Shown: in pieces, positions 1 to 11,488 of the stretch
Numbering within the stretch: position 1 is the stretch's first letter
Layout of the letters: each line of letters starts with the position of its first letter
DNA from: Actinomycetes bacterium
Lineage (GTDB): Bacteria; Actinomycetota; Actinomycetes; Propionibacteriales; Propionibacteriaceae
Length of the DNA stretch: 64,000 nucleotides
NCBI GenBank assembly: GCA_023393755.1
Contig: JAEXCA010000108.1
Location: forward strand, 1-64,000
Direction of reading: 5' to 3'
Notes under the pieces: model-generated
The model's input: only the letters and a program-made list of their open reading frames with translations
Database searches by the model: none
Told to the model about the DNA's origin: nothing
Position numbers and translations under genes: made by a program

Positions 1-1379
1 TGGTCGAGGGTGAAGCTGGTGCCGTCGGCGAGGGTCACCGGGGTCGGACGGGAGGGACGGCCCACCCCCTGGCCCGGATGCTCGCCGTAGGCGTGCGGGG
101 CGGCCGCCCCGTTCTCGCCGGCGTGGGTGGGCGCGTCGGAGGCCGGGAAGCTCTCCGCGACGGCCTCGTCGTAGCCGGTGACCTCGTCGTCGACGTAATC
201 CCGCAGCGCCTCGTTGAAGCCCTCCTTGGCATGCGCCAGGATGACCCGGTCCTGCGGCCGCTTCGGCCCGGCGATGCTCGGGACGACGGTGGCCAGGTCG
301 AGTTCGAGGTACTCGGAGTAGCGCGGCTCGACGGCCGGGTCGTGCCACAGCCCCTGGGTGCGGGCGTAGGCCTCGACCAGTTCCAGCTGCTCCGCCGAGC
401 GGCCGGTCAGCCGCAGGTAGTCGATGGTCTTGTCGTCGATCGGGAAGATCGCGATGGTCGAGCCGTACTCCGGGCTCATGTTGCCGATGGTGGCGCGGTT
501 GGCCAGCGGGACCTCGGAGACGCCGGTGCCGTAGAACTCGACGAACTTGCCGACCACCTTGTGCTGCCGCAGCATCTCGGTGATGGTCAGGACGAGGTCG
601 GTGGCGGTGGTGCCCTCGGGCAGCTTGCCGCTCAGCTTGAAGCCGACCACCCGCGGGATCAGCATGCTGACCGGCTGGCCGAGCAGGGCTGCCTCAGCCT
701 CGATGCCACCGACACCCCAGCCGACCACGCCGAGCCCGTTGACCATCGTGGTGTGGGAGTCGGTGCCGACGCAGGTGTCGGGGTAGGCCTGCAGGACGCC
801 GTCCACCACCCGGGGGAAGACCACCCGGGCGAGGTGCTCGATGTTGACCTGGTGGACGATGCCGGTGCCCGGCGGGACCACCACGAAGTCGTCGAACGCG
901 GTCTGGCCCCAGCGGAGGAACTGGTAGCGCTCCCGGTTGCGCTGGTACTCGAGCTCGACATTGCGGGCGAAGGCGTTCGGGGTGCCGAACAGGTCGGCGA
1001 CCACCGAGTGGTCGATCACCATCTCGGCCGGCGCCAGCGGATTGACCTTGCCCGGGTCGCCGCCCAGATCGGCCATCGCCTCGCGCATGGTGGCCAGGTC
1101 GACCACGCAGGGGACGCCGGTGAAGTCCTGCATGATCACCCGCGCCGGGGTGAACTGGATCTCCCGGTTGGGTTCGTCCTCGGGGTTCCAGTTCCCCAAC
1201 GCCGCGATGTCGGCGGCGGTGACGTTGGCGCCGTCCTCGGTGCGCAGCAGGTTCTCCAGCAGCACCTTCAGGCTGTACGGCAGCGTCGGTGAGCCTTCCA
1301 CGGCATCGACCCGGAAGATCTCGTAGGTCTTCCCCGCCACCGTGAGGTCGTCCCGGGCCTGGTAGCTGTCGATGCTCAT
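1..1379 (-). CDS. acnA: Aconitate hydratase AcnA, N-terminal part (gene runs off the left edge)
   Basis: Isomerises citrate to isocitrate in the TCA cycle (cytosolic [4Fe-4S] enzyme). About 459 codons are visible. The N-terminus reads [19 protein letters not shown], followed by the family landmarks [30 protein letters not shown] and [10 protein letters not shown]. The window ends just before the ITSCTNTSNP cluster loop, so none of the three cluster cysteines is visible. The ATG at 1377-1379 has a strong GAGGAGG ribosome site 5 nt upstream. It is read toward the left edge, 600 bp beyond the end of gltD and probably on its own promoter (see 1400-1420). The acidic, Ala/Gly-rich stretch near residues 405-440 ([19 protein letters not shown]) is the variable loop usual in actinobacterial AcnA. 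Confidence 0.95.
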   Translation of the reverse strand, partial: MSIDSYQARDDLTVAGKTYEIFRVDAVEGSPTLPYSLKVLLENLLRTEDGANVTAADIAALGNWNPEDEPNREIQFTPARVIMQDFTGVPCVVDLATMREAMADLGGDPGKVNPLAPAEMVIDHSVVADLFGTPNAFARNVELEYQRNRERYQFLRWGQTAFDDFVVVPPGTGIVHQVNIEHLARVVFPRVVDGVLQAYPDTCVGTDSHTTMVNGLGVVGWGVGGIEAEAALLGQPVSMLIPRVVGFKLSGKLPEGTTATDLVLTITEMLRQHKVVGKFVEFYGTGVSEVPLANRATIGNMSPEYGSTIAIFPIDDKTIDYLRLTGRSAEQLELVEAYARTQGLWHDPAVEPRYSEYLELDLATVVPSIAGPKRPQDRVILAHAKEGFNEALRDYVDDEVTGYDEAVAESFPASDAPTHAGENGAAAPHAYGEHPGQGVGRPSRPTPVTLADGTSFTLD

Positions 1380-1399
1380 CGATCCTCCTCGACGCAAAC

Positions 1400-1420
1400 T
1401 ATCTCGATATCGAAATAATA
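1400..1420 (-). promoter_or_regulatory. acnA promoter with overlapping 18-bp palindromic operator
   Basis: On the minus strand a TATTAT hexamer (1415-1420) is a good -10 element. It overlaps an 18-bp inverted repeat at 1400-1417, TATCTCGATATCGAAATA, whose 9-nt arms match at 8 of 9 positions around a perfect TCGATATCGA core. The site lies 21-38 nt upstream of the start codon, where a repressor would block polymerase. Size and AT-centred symmetry resemble MarR-family operators. TamR of Streptomyces is a MarR protein known to control aconitase, so a TamR-like regulator is my inference. Confidence 0.5.
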
Positions 1421-1580
1421 CCGCAGACGGCACCAGACTATCGACCGCCACGACGAATCGGGTCGAGTGAGTTCGACACCCAGTGGTCAAGCTGTGCGAG
1501 AGCCTCGCCCCTGCTTTGGGAGCAATGGAACGCAGCCGCCACGATCAGGTCGTCGGTCGACAGGCCATTGGTGGGATCCC

Positions 1581-1739
1581 GCGCATCCGCGCCGCATACC
1601 AAGCTCCAGCGGAAGGCGCCGACCACCGGCCGCGCAAACCCGCCGCATATCGCCTCGTGTCCAGCGCTGGTATGCGGTGGGAATGCGCTGACCAAGTCAT
1701 CCTGGGCTCACGCCGCTGCGGTATGCGGCGCCAGTGCGC
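1581..1739. repeat. Four-unit intergenic repeat, copy 1 (two direct plus two inverted 20-mers)
   Basis: Four related 20-bp units lie in the acnA-gltD intergenic region. Unit A, 1581-1600, is GCGCATCCGCGCCGCATACC and unit B is at 1632-1651. Units C (1669-1688) and D (1720-1739) are in the opposite orientation. Start-to-start spacings are 51, 37 and 51 bp. The spacers differ in sequence but keep fixed lengths of 31, 17 and 31 bp. An identically spaced copy lies at 24064-24222. Short ORFs crossing this block are not credible genes. Confidence 0.8.
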
Positions 1740-1940
1740 GTTCAGCAGCCACGGAGCTTCCCAGACCGTCATCGACCCGCCGGCAGCAGCGACCGCTGTG
1801 TCGGAACGGCGCGACCTTCGCGACGGACACGCGAGACGCGGCGGATCCGCGTCCCCGCCCGACGTCCCAATGAGCGGAGCGAGAGCTGACTCGGCCCGTG
1901 GCCGGCGTCAGGGGTCACGACAGCGGCCCAGGCATCGCGG

Positions 1941-1972
1941 CCTGTCATCACCGCCTTCGCGGGGATGACAGG
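1941..1972 (-). terminator. Strong hairpin downstream of gltD
   Basis: CCTGTCATC (1941-1949) pairs perfectly with GATGACAGG (1964-1972), and an inner CCGC/GCGG stem closes a CTTC loop. It starts about 20 nt past the gltD stop on the minus strand and is the most likely transcription end of gltBD. There is no T-run, as is common in very GC-rich actinobacteria. The same sequence could equally be a copy of a dispersed palindromic repeat. Confidence 0.55.
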
Positions 1973-1992
1973 GGGACGGGGTGCCGAGGTGC

Positions 1993-3459
1993 CTAGACCA
2001 TCAGTGGGCGCTCGGTGGGCAGGATCGGCTTGGGCAGCTGGGTCTCGCCCTGCAGGAAGGCGTCCACCTCGCTGGCGCAGGAACGTCCCTCGGCGATCGC
2101 CCAGACGATCAGCGACTGACCGCGTCCGGCGTCACCGCAGACGAAGACCGCCGGCTGGTTGGTGGCGTAGTGCTCGTCCCGGGCGACATTGCCGCGCGGG
2201 TCGAGCTCGAGGCCGAGCTGTTCCACCACGCCGGTCCGCTCCGGGCCGGTGAAGCCCATCGCCAGCAGCACCAGCTGCGCCGGGATCACCCGCTCGCTGC
2301 CCTCGACCGGCTCGAACCGGCCGTTCACCATGGCGACCTCGCTGACCCGCAGGCCGCTGACCCGGCCGTCGGCGTCCGCCTCGAAGGCGCTGGTGGAGAC
2401 CGAGTAGACCCGCTCCCCCGCCTCCTCATGGGCGGACGACACCCGGTAGATCATCGGGTAGGTCGGCCAGGGCTGCCCGGCCGGACGCGCCTCGGGCGGC
2501 ATCGGCATGATCTCGAGCTGGGTGACCGACCGGGCGCCCTGCCGGATGGACGTGCCCAGGCAGTCGGCGCCGGTGTCGCCGCCACCGATGATCACCACGT
2601 CCTTGCCGGTGGCCAGGATCTGGTCGGGCACCTCCTGGTCGAGCGCCGCCCGGTTGGCCTGCGGCAGGAACTTCATCGCCTGGTGGATGCCGGCGAACTC
2701 GCGTCCCGGCACCGGCAGATCGCGGGCCACCGTCGAACCGATCGCCAGCACCACCGCGTCGAACCGGTCGAGCAGCTGCTCGCCGGTGATGTCGGCGCCG
2801 ATGTTCACCCCGGCCTTGAAGACGGTGCCCTCCAGCCGCATCTGCTTCAGCCGGCGGTCGAGCACCTCCTTCTCCATCTTGAACTCGGGGATGCCGTAGC
2901 GCAGCAGGCCGCCGATCGCGTCCGCCCGCTCGTAGACCACCACGGTGTGCCCGGCCCGGGTGAGCTGCTGGGCGGCGGCGAGCCCCGCGGGGCCGGAACC
3001 GACCACCGCGACGGTCTTGCCAGAATGCCATTCCGGGGTCTGGGCGATCACCCGGCGGTCGTCCCAGGCGCGGTCGATGATCGCCACCTCGACGTTCTTG
3101 ATGGTCACCGGATCCCGGTTGATCCCCACCACGCAGGAGGTCTCACACGGTGCCGGGCAGAGCCGTCCGGTGAACTCGGGGAAGTTGTTGGTGGCGTGCA
3201 GCCGCTCCAGCGCGCCGCGCCAGTCGTCGCGCCAGACCATGTCGTTCCACTCCGGGATCAGGTTGCCCAGCGGGCAGCCGGAGTGGCAGAACGGGATGCC
3301 GCAATCCATGCAGCGACCGGCCTGCTGGCTGATGATCGGCAGCAGGGCACGGCCGGGCGAGCCCGGGTAGACCTCGTGCCAGTCGTGGATCCGTTCGTCG
3401 ACCGGACGCCGTTCGGCGACCTGCCGCGGGGTGGTCATGAAGCCTCGTGGATCAGCCAT
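1993..3459 (-). CDS. gltD: Glutamate synthase small (beta) subunit
   Basis: The NADPH-oxidising FAD/[4Fe-4S] subunit that feeds electrons to GltB for glutamate synthesis from glutamine and 2-oxoglutarate. It has 488 residues, normal for GltD. Iron-sulfur cysteines occur in CMDCGIPFCHSGCPLGN and CPAPCETSC near residues 50-110. The FAD Rossmann motif is GSGPAGLAAAQ (about residue 155) and the NADPH motif is GGGDTGADC (about residue 293). The ATG at 3459 is preceded by AAGGAG at 8 nt spacing. The gene lies 56 nt downstream of the gltB stop, with a dispersed hairpin repeat in the gap that could tune relative expression of the two subunits. Confidence 0.97.
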   Translation of the reverse strand: MADPRGFMTTPRQVAERRPVDERIHDWHEVYPGSPGRALLPIISQQAGRCMDCGIPFCHSGCPLGNLIPEWNDMVWRDDWRGALERLHATNNFPEFTGRLCPAPCETSCVVGINRDPVTIKNVEVAIIDRAWDDRRVIAQTPEWHSGKTVAVVGSGPAGLAAAQQLTRAGHTVVVYERADAIGGLLRYGIPEFKMEKEVLDRRLKQMRLEGTVFKAGVNIGADITGEQLLDRFDAVVLAIGSTVARDLPVPGREFAGIHQAMKFLPQANRAALDQEVPDQILATGKDVVIIGGGDTGADCLGTSIRQGARSVTQLEIMPMPPEARPAGQPWPTYPMIYRVSSAHEEAGERVYSVSTSAFEADADGRVSGLRVSEVAMVNGRFEPVEGSERVIPAQLVLLAMGFTGPERTGVVEQLGLELDPRGNVARDEHYATNQPAVFVCGDAGRGQSLIVWAIAEGRSCASEVDAFLQGETQLPKPILPTERPLMV

Positions 3460-3472
3460 GCGCGGTCTCCTT

Positions 3473-3508
3473 ACCCTTCGAGACTCGCGCTTCGCGCGAC
3501 CTCAGGGA
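3473..3508. repeat. Dispersed hairpin repeat, partial copy between gltB and gltD
   Basis: The 36 bp starting ACCCTTCGAGACTCGCG are nearly identical to the right half of the full copies at 17039-17117 and 62543-62624. They contain the self-complementary CGCGCTTCGCGCG core and the CTCAGGGA end. The sequence sits in the 56-nt gltB-gltD gap, so it is probably transcribed in the operon message. Confidence 0.75.
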
Positions 3509-3515
3509 GCGAACA

Positions 3516-6500
3516 TCAGCCATGTGCCGCCTCCATCATCACGGTGACGATTTCGTCCTCGCTCAACCCGGCGGACTCCGCCTCGGCCCGGGCGGCCAGC
3601 ACCCGGGCGTAGTCCCGCGGCATCACCGTGGTGAACCGCTGCGCCAGCTGGTCATCGGTCAGTTCCAGCAACCCGGCTGCGACCGTCGAACCGGTCTCCT
3701 CGTGGTGCAGCACCAGGAGTTCCCTGATCCGGGCCAGATCCGCCGGCTCGGGAGCCTGCGGGTCGACCAGCTCGGTGTTCAGTCGCAGCGGGTTCAGGTC
3801 GAGCACCCAGGCCACGCCGCCGGACATGCCGGCTGCGAGGTTGCGTCCGGTGGAACCGAGGATCAGCGCCTCGCCGCCGGTCATGTACTCGCAGGCGTGG
3901 TCGCCCACCCCCTCGACCACCGCTGTCGCCCCGGAGTTGCGGACGCAGAACCGCTCGCCCACCCGGCCGCGCAGGAACAGCTGCCCGCTGGTGGCGCCGT
4001 AGCCGATCACATTGCCGGCGATGATCTGCTCCTCGGCGACGAACGGCGCGTCCTTCGGCGGACGAACGGTCAGCCGGCCACCGGAGAGCCCCTTGCCGAA
4101 GTAGTCGTTGGTGTCGCCGACCAGCCGCATGGTCACCCCGCGGGGCAGGAAGGCGCCGAAGCTCTGGCCAGCCGTACCCCGGAAGGTGAGATCGATGGTG
4201 TTCTCCGGCAGTCCCTTGCCGTCGGTCGCCCTGGTGACGTGGTGGCCCAGGATGGTGCCGACCGTCCGATCGACATTGCGGACGGTGAGGTCCGCCCGCA
4301 CCAGCTCGCCGCTGGTGAGAGCCGGCTGGCACAGCTCGAGCAGCTGGACGTCCAGCTTCTCGTCCAGGCCGTGATCCTGACCGACCGTGTTGTGCAGCGG
4401 GGTGCCCTCCGGCAGCTCCACTTGGTGCAGGATCGGGCTCAGGTCGAGACCCTGGGTCTTCCAGTGGGCGATCGCGTCCTTGGTGCGCAGCACCTCGACG
4501 TGACCGACCGCCTCCTCGATGGAGCGGAAGCCCAGCTCGGCGAGCAGTTCGCGGACCTCGGTGGCGATGAACTCGAAGAAGTTCACCACGTAGTCGGCGT
4601 GGCCGGCGTACTTGGCCCGCAGCTCCGGGTTCTGGGTGGCGACGCCGACCGGGCAGGTGTCGAGGTGGCAGACCCGCATCATGATGCAACCGGAGACCAC
4701 CAGCGGCGCGGTGGCGAAGCCGAACTCCTCGGCGCCCAGCAGGGCGGCGATCACCACGTCGCGGCCGGTCTTCAGCTGGCCGTCGGCCTGGACGACGATC
4801 CGATCCCGCAGGCCGTTCAGCAGCAGGGTCTGCTGGGTCTCGGCCAGGCCGAGCTCCCAGGGCCCGCCGGCGTGCTTCAGCGAGGTGAGCGGGGCGGCGC
4901 CCGTCCCACCGTCGTGGCCGGAGATCAGCACCACGTCCGCCTTGGCCTTGGAGACGCCGGCGGCGACCGTCCCGACGCCGACCTCGGCGACCAGCTTGAC
5001 GTGCACCCGAGCTCTCGGGTTGGCGCACTTCAGGTCGTGGATCAGCTGCTTGAGATCCTCGATCGAGTAGATGTCGTGGTGCGGCGGCGGGCTGATCAGG
5101 CCGACTCCCGGCGTCGAGTGCCGGGTCTTCGCCACCCACGGGTAGACCTTCTGGCCGGGCAGCTGGCCGCCCTCGCCGGGCTTGGCGCCCTGGGCCATCT
5201 TGATCTGGATGTCGTCGGCGTTGGTCAGGTAGTCGGAGGTGACGCCGAACCGGCCGGAGGCGACCTGCTTGATCGCCGAGCGCCGGACGGGGTCGTGCAG
5301 CCGCTCCGGATCCTCGCCGCCCTCGCCGGTGTTCGACTTGGCGCCCAGCCGGTTCATCGCGATCGCCAGGGTCTCGTGCGCCTCCCGGCTGATCGAGCCG
5401 TAGCTCATCGCGCCGGTGGAGAACCGCTTCACGATCTCGCTGACCGGCTCCACCTCCTCGATCGGGATCGACGGACGATCGGAGGCGAAGCCCAGCAGGC
5501 CACGCAGCGTCATCAGCCGCTTGGACTGGTCATTCACCCGGTCGGTGTACAGCTTGAAGATGTCGTAGCGCCCGGTGCGGGTGGAGTGCTGCAGCCGGAA
5601 GACGGTGTCGGGATCGAACAGGTGCGGCGGACCCTCCCGGCGCCACTTGTACTCCCCGCCGATGTCCAGGGTGCGGTGCGGCAGCAGGCCCGAGGACGGG
5701 TAGGCGCGGGCGTGGCGCCGGGCCACCTCCTCGGCCAGCTCGTCCAGCCCGATCCCCTCGATCCGGCTGGTGGTGCCGGTGAAGTAGGCGTCGACCAGTT
5801 CCTGGGAGAGGCCGAGCGCCTCGAAGATCTGCGCGCCGGTGTAGGAGGCGATGGTCGAGACGCCCATCTTGCTCATCACCTTCAGCACGCCCTTGCCGAG
5901 GGCCTTGCGGACGTTGTAGACCGCGTGCTCCGGATCGACCTTCACCAGCCACTCCCGGCGGGCCAGATCCTCGGCGCTCTCGAACACCAGGTACGGGTTG
6001 ACCGCCGCCGCGCCGTAGCCGATCAGCAGCGCGACGTGGTGCACCTCGCGGACGTCGCCGGCCTCCACGATCAGGCCGACCTGGGTGCGCTTCTTCTCCC
6101 GCACCAGGTGGTGGTGGATCGCCGCGGTGAGCAGCAGGGACGGGATCGGCGCCAGTTCGGCGGTGGAGTGCCGGTCGGAGAGGATGATCGTCCGGCAGCC
6201 CCGGGAGATCGCCTCGGAGGTCTGTTCGCACAGCTCGTCCAGCCTGGCCTTCAGCGCCGCGCCGCCGCCCTCGACGTCGTACAGCCCGCGCACCACGTGG
6301 GTGTCGTAGGCCGGCATCGAGCCGTCCCGGTTGATCCGGACCAGCTTGGCCAGCTGGTCGGAATCCAGGATCGGGTAGTTGATCACGATCTGCCGGCAGG
6401 ATTCCGGGCCGGGGTTGAGCAGGTTGCCCTCCGGGCCGAAGGTGGCCCGCAGTGAGGTGACCAGCTCTTCGCGGATCGCGTCCAGCGGCGGGTTGGTGAC

Positions 6501-8045
6501 CTGGGCGAACAGCTGGGCGAAGTAGTCGAACAGCAGCCGGGGGCGGTCGCTGAGCACCGCGACCGGGGTGTCGGAGCCCATCGAGCCGATCGGCTCGGCA
6601 CCGGTGTTGGCCATCGGTGCCACGATCATCTGCAGTTCTTCGTGGGAGTAGCCGAAGACCTGCTGCCGGCGGGTGACCGAGGCGTGGGAGTGGACGACAT
6701 GCTGCCGCTCGGGCAGCTCGTCCAGATCCACCCGGCCGGCCTCCAGCCACTCGGCGTAGGGGTGTTCGGCGGCCAGCGCCGACTTGATCTCGTCGTCGTT
6801 GATCAGCCGGTGGCTCTCCAGGTCGACCAGCAGCATCCGGCCGGGCTGCAGCCGTCCCTTGGCCACCACCTGCGCGGACGGGATGTCCAGCACGCCGGCC
6901 TCGGAGGCGAACACCACCAGGCCGTCGTCGGTCACCCAGTAGCGCCCCGGACGAAGCCCGTTGCGGTCGAGCACGGCGCCGATCAGCGAGCCGTCGGTGA
7001 AGGCCACCGCCGCCGGGCCGTCCCAGGGCTCCATCAACGAGGAGTGGAAGTCGTAGAAGGCGCGCCGGGCCGGGTCCATCTCGGCATGGTTCTCCCACGC
7101 CTCCGGGATCATCATCAGCACGGCGTGGGGCAGGCTGCGTCCACCAAGGTGGAGCAGTTCCAGCGCCTCGTCGAAGGAGCAGGAATCGGAGCCGCCGGGG
7201 GTGATGATCGGGAACAGCCGCTCCAGGTCGCCCGGGATCAGCCCGGTGTTCAGCAGGGCTTCGCGGGCGCGCATCCAGTTCCGGTTGCCCTTGACGGTGT
7301 TGATCTCGCCGTTGTGCGCGATCAGCCGGTACGGGTGGGAGAGCTCCCAGGCCGGGAAGGTGTTGGTGGAGAACCGGGAGTGCACCAGGGAGAGCGCGCT
7401 CTCCATCCGCTCGTCCAGCAGATCGGGGAAGACCTCGGCCAACTGCTGGGTGGTCAACATGCCCTTGTAGACGGTGGTCCGCGCCGAGAGCGAGGCGAAG
7501 TAGACCCCGGTCTCGTTGCGGGCCCGCTGCCGCAGCGGGTAGCAGAGCCGGTCGAGGTCGAGGCCGGCCTCCCCGCCCGGGCTGGAGACGAAGACCTGCT
7601 CGAAGAACGGCATGTTGGCCCGCGAGATCGGGCTCAGCGTGGAGTCGTCGGTGGGGACCGCGCGCCAGCCGTGGATCACCAGGCCCTCTTCGGTGGCGAG
7701 GAACTCGATGGTGCGCTTGGCGGTGGCGCGCTTCTGCGGATCGGTCGGCAGGAAGGCCATCCCGACCGCGTACTCGCCGGCGTCCGGCAGGTCGAAGTCG
7801 ACCACCTCGCGCAGAAACCGGTCAGGCACCTGCAGCAGCATCCCGGCGCCGTCACCGGCGGCCGCGTCCGCGCCGGTGGCGCCGCGATGGTCGAGGTTCT
7901 CCAGTGCGGTCAGTCCCTTGGCGACGATGTCATGCCGGGCCTCGCCCTTGAGGTTGGCCACGAAGGCGACACCGCAGGCGTCGTGCTCGTAGGCGGGATC
8001 GTAGAGTCCCTCTGCGGGGCGGGCGGGGTAGGACAGCATCGCCAT
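3516..8045 (-). CDS. gltB: Glutamate synthase large (alpha) subunit
   Basis: Ferredoxin/NADPH-type GOGAT large subunit. An N-terminal Ntn glutaminase releases ammonia, which is channelled to an FMN/[3Fe-4S] synthase domain. It has 1509 residues, the expected size. The catalytic cysteine is Cys24 in [12 protein letters not shown], after a 23-residue propeptide. The FMN barrel contains [19 protein letters not shown], and the [3Fe-4S] cysteines lie in [15 protein letters not shown]. The C-terminal beta-helix repeats include [14 protein letters not shown]. The ATG at 8045 has GGGAGAG upstream; a second in-frame ATG two codons later is possible. It is followed by gltD and preceded by lgt on the same strand, with a 141-nt gap holding a TAGAGT -10-like hexamer. 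Confidence 0.97.
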   Translation of the reverse strand: MAMLSYPARPAEGLYDPAYEHDACGVAFVANLKGEARHDIVAKGLTALENLDHRGATGADAAAGDGAGMLLQVPDRFLREVVDFDLPDAGEYAVGMAFLPTDPQKRATAKRTIEFLATEEGLVIHGWRAVPTDDSTLSPISRANMPFFEQVFVSSPGGEAGLDLDRLCYPLRQRARNETGVYFASLSARTTVYKGMLTTQQLAEVFPDLLDERMESALSLVHSRFSTNTFPAWELSHPYRLIAHNGEINTVKGNRNWMRAREALLNTGLIPGDLERLFPIITPGGSDSCSFDEALELLHLGGRSLPHAVLMMIPEAWENHAEMDPARRAFYDFHSSLMEPWDGPAAVAFTDGSLIGAVLDRNGLRPGRYWVTDDGLVVFASEAGVLDIPSAQVVAKGRLQPGRMLLVDLESHRLINDDEIKSALAAEHPYAEWLEAGRVDLDELPERQHVVHSHASVTRRQQVFGYSHEELQMIVAPMANTGAEPIGSMGSDTPVAVLSDRPRLLFDYFAQLFAQVTNPPLDAIREELVTSLRATFGPEGNLLNPGPESCRQIVINYPILDSDQLAKLVRINRDGSMPAYDTHVVRGLYDVEGGGAALKARLDELCEQTSEAISRGCRTIILSDRHSTAELAPIPSLLLTAAIHHHLVREKKRTQVGLIVEAGDVREVHHVALLIGYGAAAVNPYLVFESAEDLARREWLVKVDPEHAVYNVRKALGKGVLKVMSKMGVSTIASYTGAQIFEALGLSQELVDAYFTGTTSRIEGIGLDELAEEVARRHARAYPSSGLLPHRTLDIGGEYKWRREGPPHLFDPDTVFRLQHSTRTGRYDIFKLYTDRVNDQSKRLMTLRGLLGFASDRPSIPIEEVEPVSEIVKRFSTGAMSYGSISREAHETLAIAMNRLGAKSNTGEGGEDPERLHDPVRRSAIKQVASGRFGVTSDYLTNADDIQIKMAQGAKPGEGGQLPGQKVYPWVAKTRHSTPGVGLISPPPHHDIYSIEDLKQLIHDLKCANPRARVHVKLVAEVGVGTVAAGVSKAKADVVLISGHDGGTGAAPLTSLKHAGGPWELGLAETQQTLLLNGLRDRIVVQADGQLKTGRDVVIAALLGAEEFGFATAPLVVSGCIMMRVCHLDTCPVGVATQNPELRAKYAGHADYVVNFFEFIATEVRELLAELGFRSIEEAVGHVEVLRTKDAIAHWKTQGLDLSPILHQVELPEGTPLHNTVGQDHGLDEKLDVQLLELCQPALTSGELVRADLTVRNVDRTVGTILGHHVTRATDGKGLPENTIDLTFRGTAGQSFGAFLPRGVTMRLVGDTNDYFGKGLSGGRLTVRPPKDAPFVAEEQIIAGNVIGYGATSGQLFLRGRVGERFCVRNSGATAVVEGVGDHACEYMTGGEALILGSTGRNLAAGMSGGVAWVLDLNPLRLNTELVDPQAPEPADLARIRELLVLHHEETGSTVAAGLLELTDDQLAQRFTTVMPRDYARVLAARAEAESAGLSEDEIVTVMMEAAHG

Positions 8046-8186
8046 CTGATCTCTCCCATCGAGTCGCGAGATGCGGACACCGACGGGTGGACCTGTCGGC
8101 CCACGCCGACATTGAACGCACGGGGACTCTACAGGACGACCCCGGGGCGCGCAGGATTCAGCACATTCTGGACGACCGTCCGCCCG

Positions 8187-9182
8187 TCATCCGTCGCGCC
8201 GGCCTGCCTCGTCGCCGGCTGAATCGATGGAGCCGGAACTCCCGTCCGGCGCGGCGGCCTCCGGCGTGTCGGCAGGCTTCTCCCCCGCGGCCCCGTCGTC
8301 GGTGAGGTCGTCGCTGGCCGGGTCGTCCATCGCGTCGGCGGCCACTGCCGCAGCCGTCGACGGCTTCTCCACCTCGGCCTCCCGGCCGGGACGGAACTTC
8401 ACCAGCCAGACCAGCAGCAGGATCGCGGCCAGGCAGATCAGCAGGGCGGCGAACTGGTTCTGCCGCAGCGCGCCGAACATGTTCTCCGACGGGTCGGTGC
8501 GCATCCCCTCGGTGAAGAAGCGGCCGAAGCCGTAGAGCGCGAGGTACAGCGCGAACACCTTGCCCCGACCCAGCCGGAACCTCCGGTCCGCCCAGAGCAG
8601 CAGGCCGGCCACCAGCAGATTCCACACCAGCTCGTAGAGGAAGGTCGGGTGGAAGGTCTCGAACTGCTCGAAGCCGGGGAGCCGGTGCTCGGGCGCGATC
8701 TCCAGCCCCCAGGGCAGGTCGGTCGGCCCGCCGTACAACTCCTGGTTGAACCAGTTGCCCAGCCGGCCGAGCGCCTGGCCGATCGCGATGCCCGGGGCGA
8801 CGCTGTCGGCCAGCGCGGCGAAGCGCGCGCCCTTGAGGCGACACACCAGCCAGGCGGCCAGCGCACCACCGGCCACCGCACCGTAGATCGCGATCCCGCC
8901 CTCCCAGATGAAGAACACGCTCCACGGATTGCGGCCGTCGCCGAAGTAGTCGCTCAGATGGGTGAGGACGTGGTAGATCCGGGCGCCGCCGATCCCCATC
9001 GGGATCGCCCACAGCATGATCGTCTCGAAGGTCTCCTGGCTTCCACCGCGGGCCCGCCAGCGGCGCAGCCCGAGGACCCAGCCGGCGATGATGCCGGCGA
9101 TCAGGCAGAGCGCGTAGAACCGGATGGTCAGCGGGCCGAGGGAGAAACCGTTGATCGGCGGGCTGGGGATGAACAACAGCAT
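8187..9182 (-). CDS. lgt: Phosphatidylglycerol-prolipoprotein diacylglyceryl transferase
   Basis: Inner-membrane enzyme that attaches diacylglycerol to the lipobox cysteine of prolipoproteins. It has 331 residues with about seven membrane segments. The signature GQALGRLGNWFNQELYGGPT contains the conserved Arg and Asn of the family. The last 60 or so residues form an acidic, Ala/Asp-rich cytosolic tail absent from shorter Lgt proteins but common in actinobacteria. The start has AAAGGAG upstream. It sits 12 nt after trpA on the same strand, the usual actinobacterial trpA-lgt order. Lipoprotein substrates in this window are the proteins starting at 30960 and 46810. Confidence 0.97.
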   Translation of the reverse strand: MLLFIPSPPINGFSLGPLTIRFYALCLIAGIIAGWVLGLRRWRARGGSQETFETIMLWAIPMGIGGARIYHVLTHLSDYFGDGRNPWSVFFIWEGGIAIYGAVAGGALAAWLVCRLKGARFAALADSVAPGIAIGQALGRLGNWFNQELYGGPTDLPWGLEIAPEHRLPGFEQFETFHPTFLYELVWNLLVAGLLLWADRRFRLGRGKVFALYLALYGFGRFFTEGMRTDPSENMFGALRQNQFAALLICLAAILLLVWLVKFRPGREAEVEKPSTAAAVAADAMDDPASDDLTDDGAAGEKPADTPEAAAPDGSSGSIDSAGDEAGRRDG

Positions 9183-9194
9183 GGCAGCGCTCCT

Positions 9195-10135
9195 TTACCG
9201 ACGGACGCCGGCGGCCAGGTCGGCCACCACCCGCCGCAGGCCGGACAGCTCGCCGGGATCCCCGGCGTCGTCCGCGGCCAGCAGCGTCTTGACCAGCGCC
9301 GAGCCCACGATCACCGCGTCCGCGTACTGCGCCACCATCGCCGCCTGCCCACCGTCGGAGACACCCAGCCCGACGCCGACCAGGGTGTCCGGCGCCAGCT
9401 CGCGCAGCCGCGACACCAGTTCGGGAGCGGCGGACGGAGCGGAGCTCCGGGTGCCGGTGACGCCCATCACCGCGGTGGCGTACACCCAGCCGCGGCAGAC
9501 GGCGGTGGTGGAGCGGATCCGCTCGTCGGTCGAGGAGGGCGAGACCAGGAAGATCCGGTCCAGGCCGTGGGCCTCGGAGGCGGCGAGCCAGTCGGCACCC
9601 TCGTCCGGGATCAGGTCGGGGGTGATCAGCCCGGCTCCGCCGGCATTGGCCAGGTCGCGGGCGAAGGCGTCCACGCCGTACCGGTCGACCAGGTTCCAGT
9701 AGGTCATCACCACGGCCGGTCTGCCGGCCGACCGGACGGCCTCGACGGCGGCGAAGACGTCCCGGACCCGCAGCCCACGATCCAGCGCGCGGGTACCGGC
9801 CCGCTGGATCACCGGCCCGTCCAGGATGGGATCGGAGTACGGCAGGCCGATCTCGACCAGGTCGACGCCCGGGTTGTCGCCGTCGCCGCAGATGGCGCGG
9901 AGTGCGTCCAGCGAGCCGGCCACGGTCGGGTAACCGACGGGCAGGTAGCCGACCAGCGCCGCGCGTCCCTCGGCCCTGGCGGCCAGCAGGGCCTGACCCG
10001 AGATGCCCGCGGACCCTTCAGGACTCCGCCCGCGGCCGGCCTCTGTTCCTCGGCCCGCTGACGCGGCCCTCGTCAGGACTCCTCCCTTCCCGCCGTTGTC
10101 AGCGGCGTGGCGGTCGTCGTCTGGGAGCGTTGAAC

Positions 10136-10139
<4 letters not shown>
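9195..10139 (-). CDS. trpA: Tryptophan synthase alpha chain with an unusual N-terminal extension
   Basis: Cleaves indole-3-glycerol phosphate to indole, which is channelled to TrpB. It has 314 residues versus about 265 in most TrpA. The conserved domain starts near residue 50 ([20 protein letters not shown]). The catalytic Glu lies in [12 protein letters not shown] and the phosphate-binding region includes [10 protein letters not shown]. The ATG at 10137-10139 overlaps the trpB stop (ATGA), which supports translational coupling. No later ATG or GTG is in frame before the conserved domain. The extra 45 or so residues are Gly/Arg/Ser-rich, and the DNA encoding them (about 10020-10090) resembles the dispersed repeat at 37329-37385, so the extension may be a repeat insertion. 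Confidence 0.95.
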
Positions 10140-11380
<1,241 letters not shown>

Positions 11381-11462
11381 CGACCCATTAAACCAGCGGC
11401 GGCCGCAGCCGCCTCGTCCTGCCCGCGGCCGGGTGTGCGGTTTCTGCCGGATAATCCACTTC

Positions 11463-11480
11463 GCCGACACATCTGTCGGC
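11463..11480 (-). terminator. Short perfect hairpin between trpC and trpB
   Basis: GCCGACA pairs perfectly with TGTCGGC around a 4-nt loop, starting 8 nt downstream of the trpC stop on the minus strand. There is no T-tract, so it may be a partial terminator, a pause site or an RNA-processing site that separates trpC from trpBA expression. Function is inferred from position only. Confidence 0.4.
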
Positions 11481-11488
11481 CAGAGTCG

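Noticed and set aside
78..1292. A 404-codon plus-strand frame
   Set aside because: Antisense shadow of acnA; low-complexity Val/Gly/Asp composition and no motifs.
1581..1739. CRISPR array
   Set aside because: The repeats are in mixed orientation, spacers are 31/17/31 bp, and there are only four units and no cas genes.
1438..1968. Several 60-160 codon frames between acnA and gltD
   Set aside because: They run through the four-unit repeat. The similar peptides seen at 24 kb (for example ICGADAR) come from the repeat DNA, not from a conserved gene.
3447..6455. A 1002-codon open frame on the plus strand
   Set aside because: It is antisense to gltB, which has full family motifs. The His/Val/Gly/Gln-rich composition is that of a GC-rich shadow frame.
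11381..11470. Upstream GTG start for trpB adding 30 residues
   Set aside because: The added sequence is Arg/Cys-rich, crosses the hairpin region and is not TrpB-like. The GTG at 11380 fits the family start.
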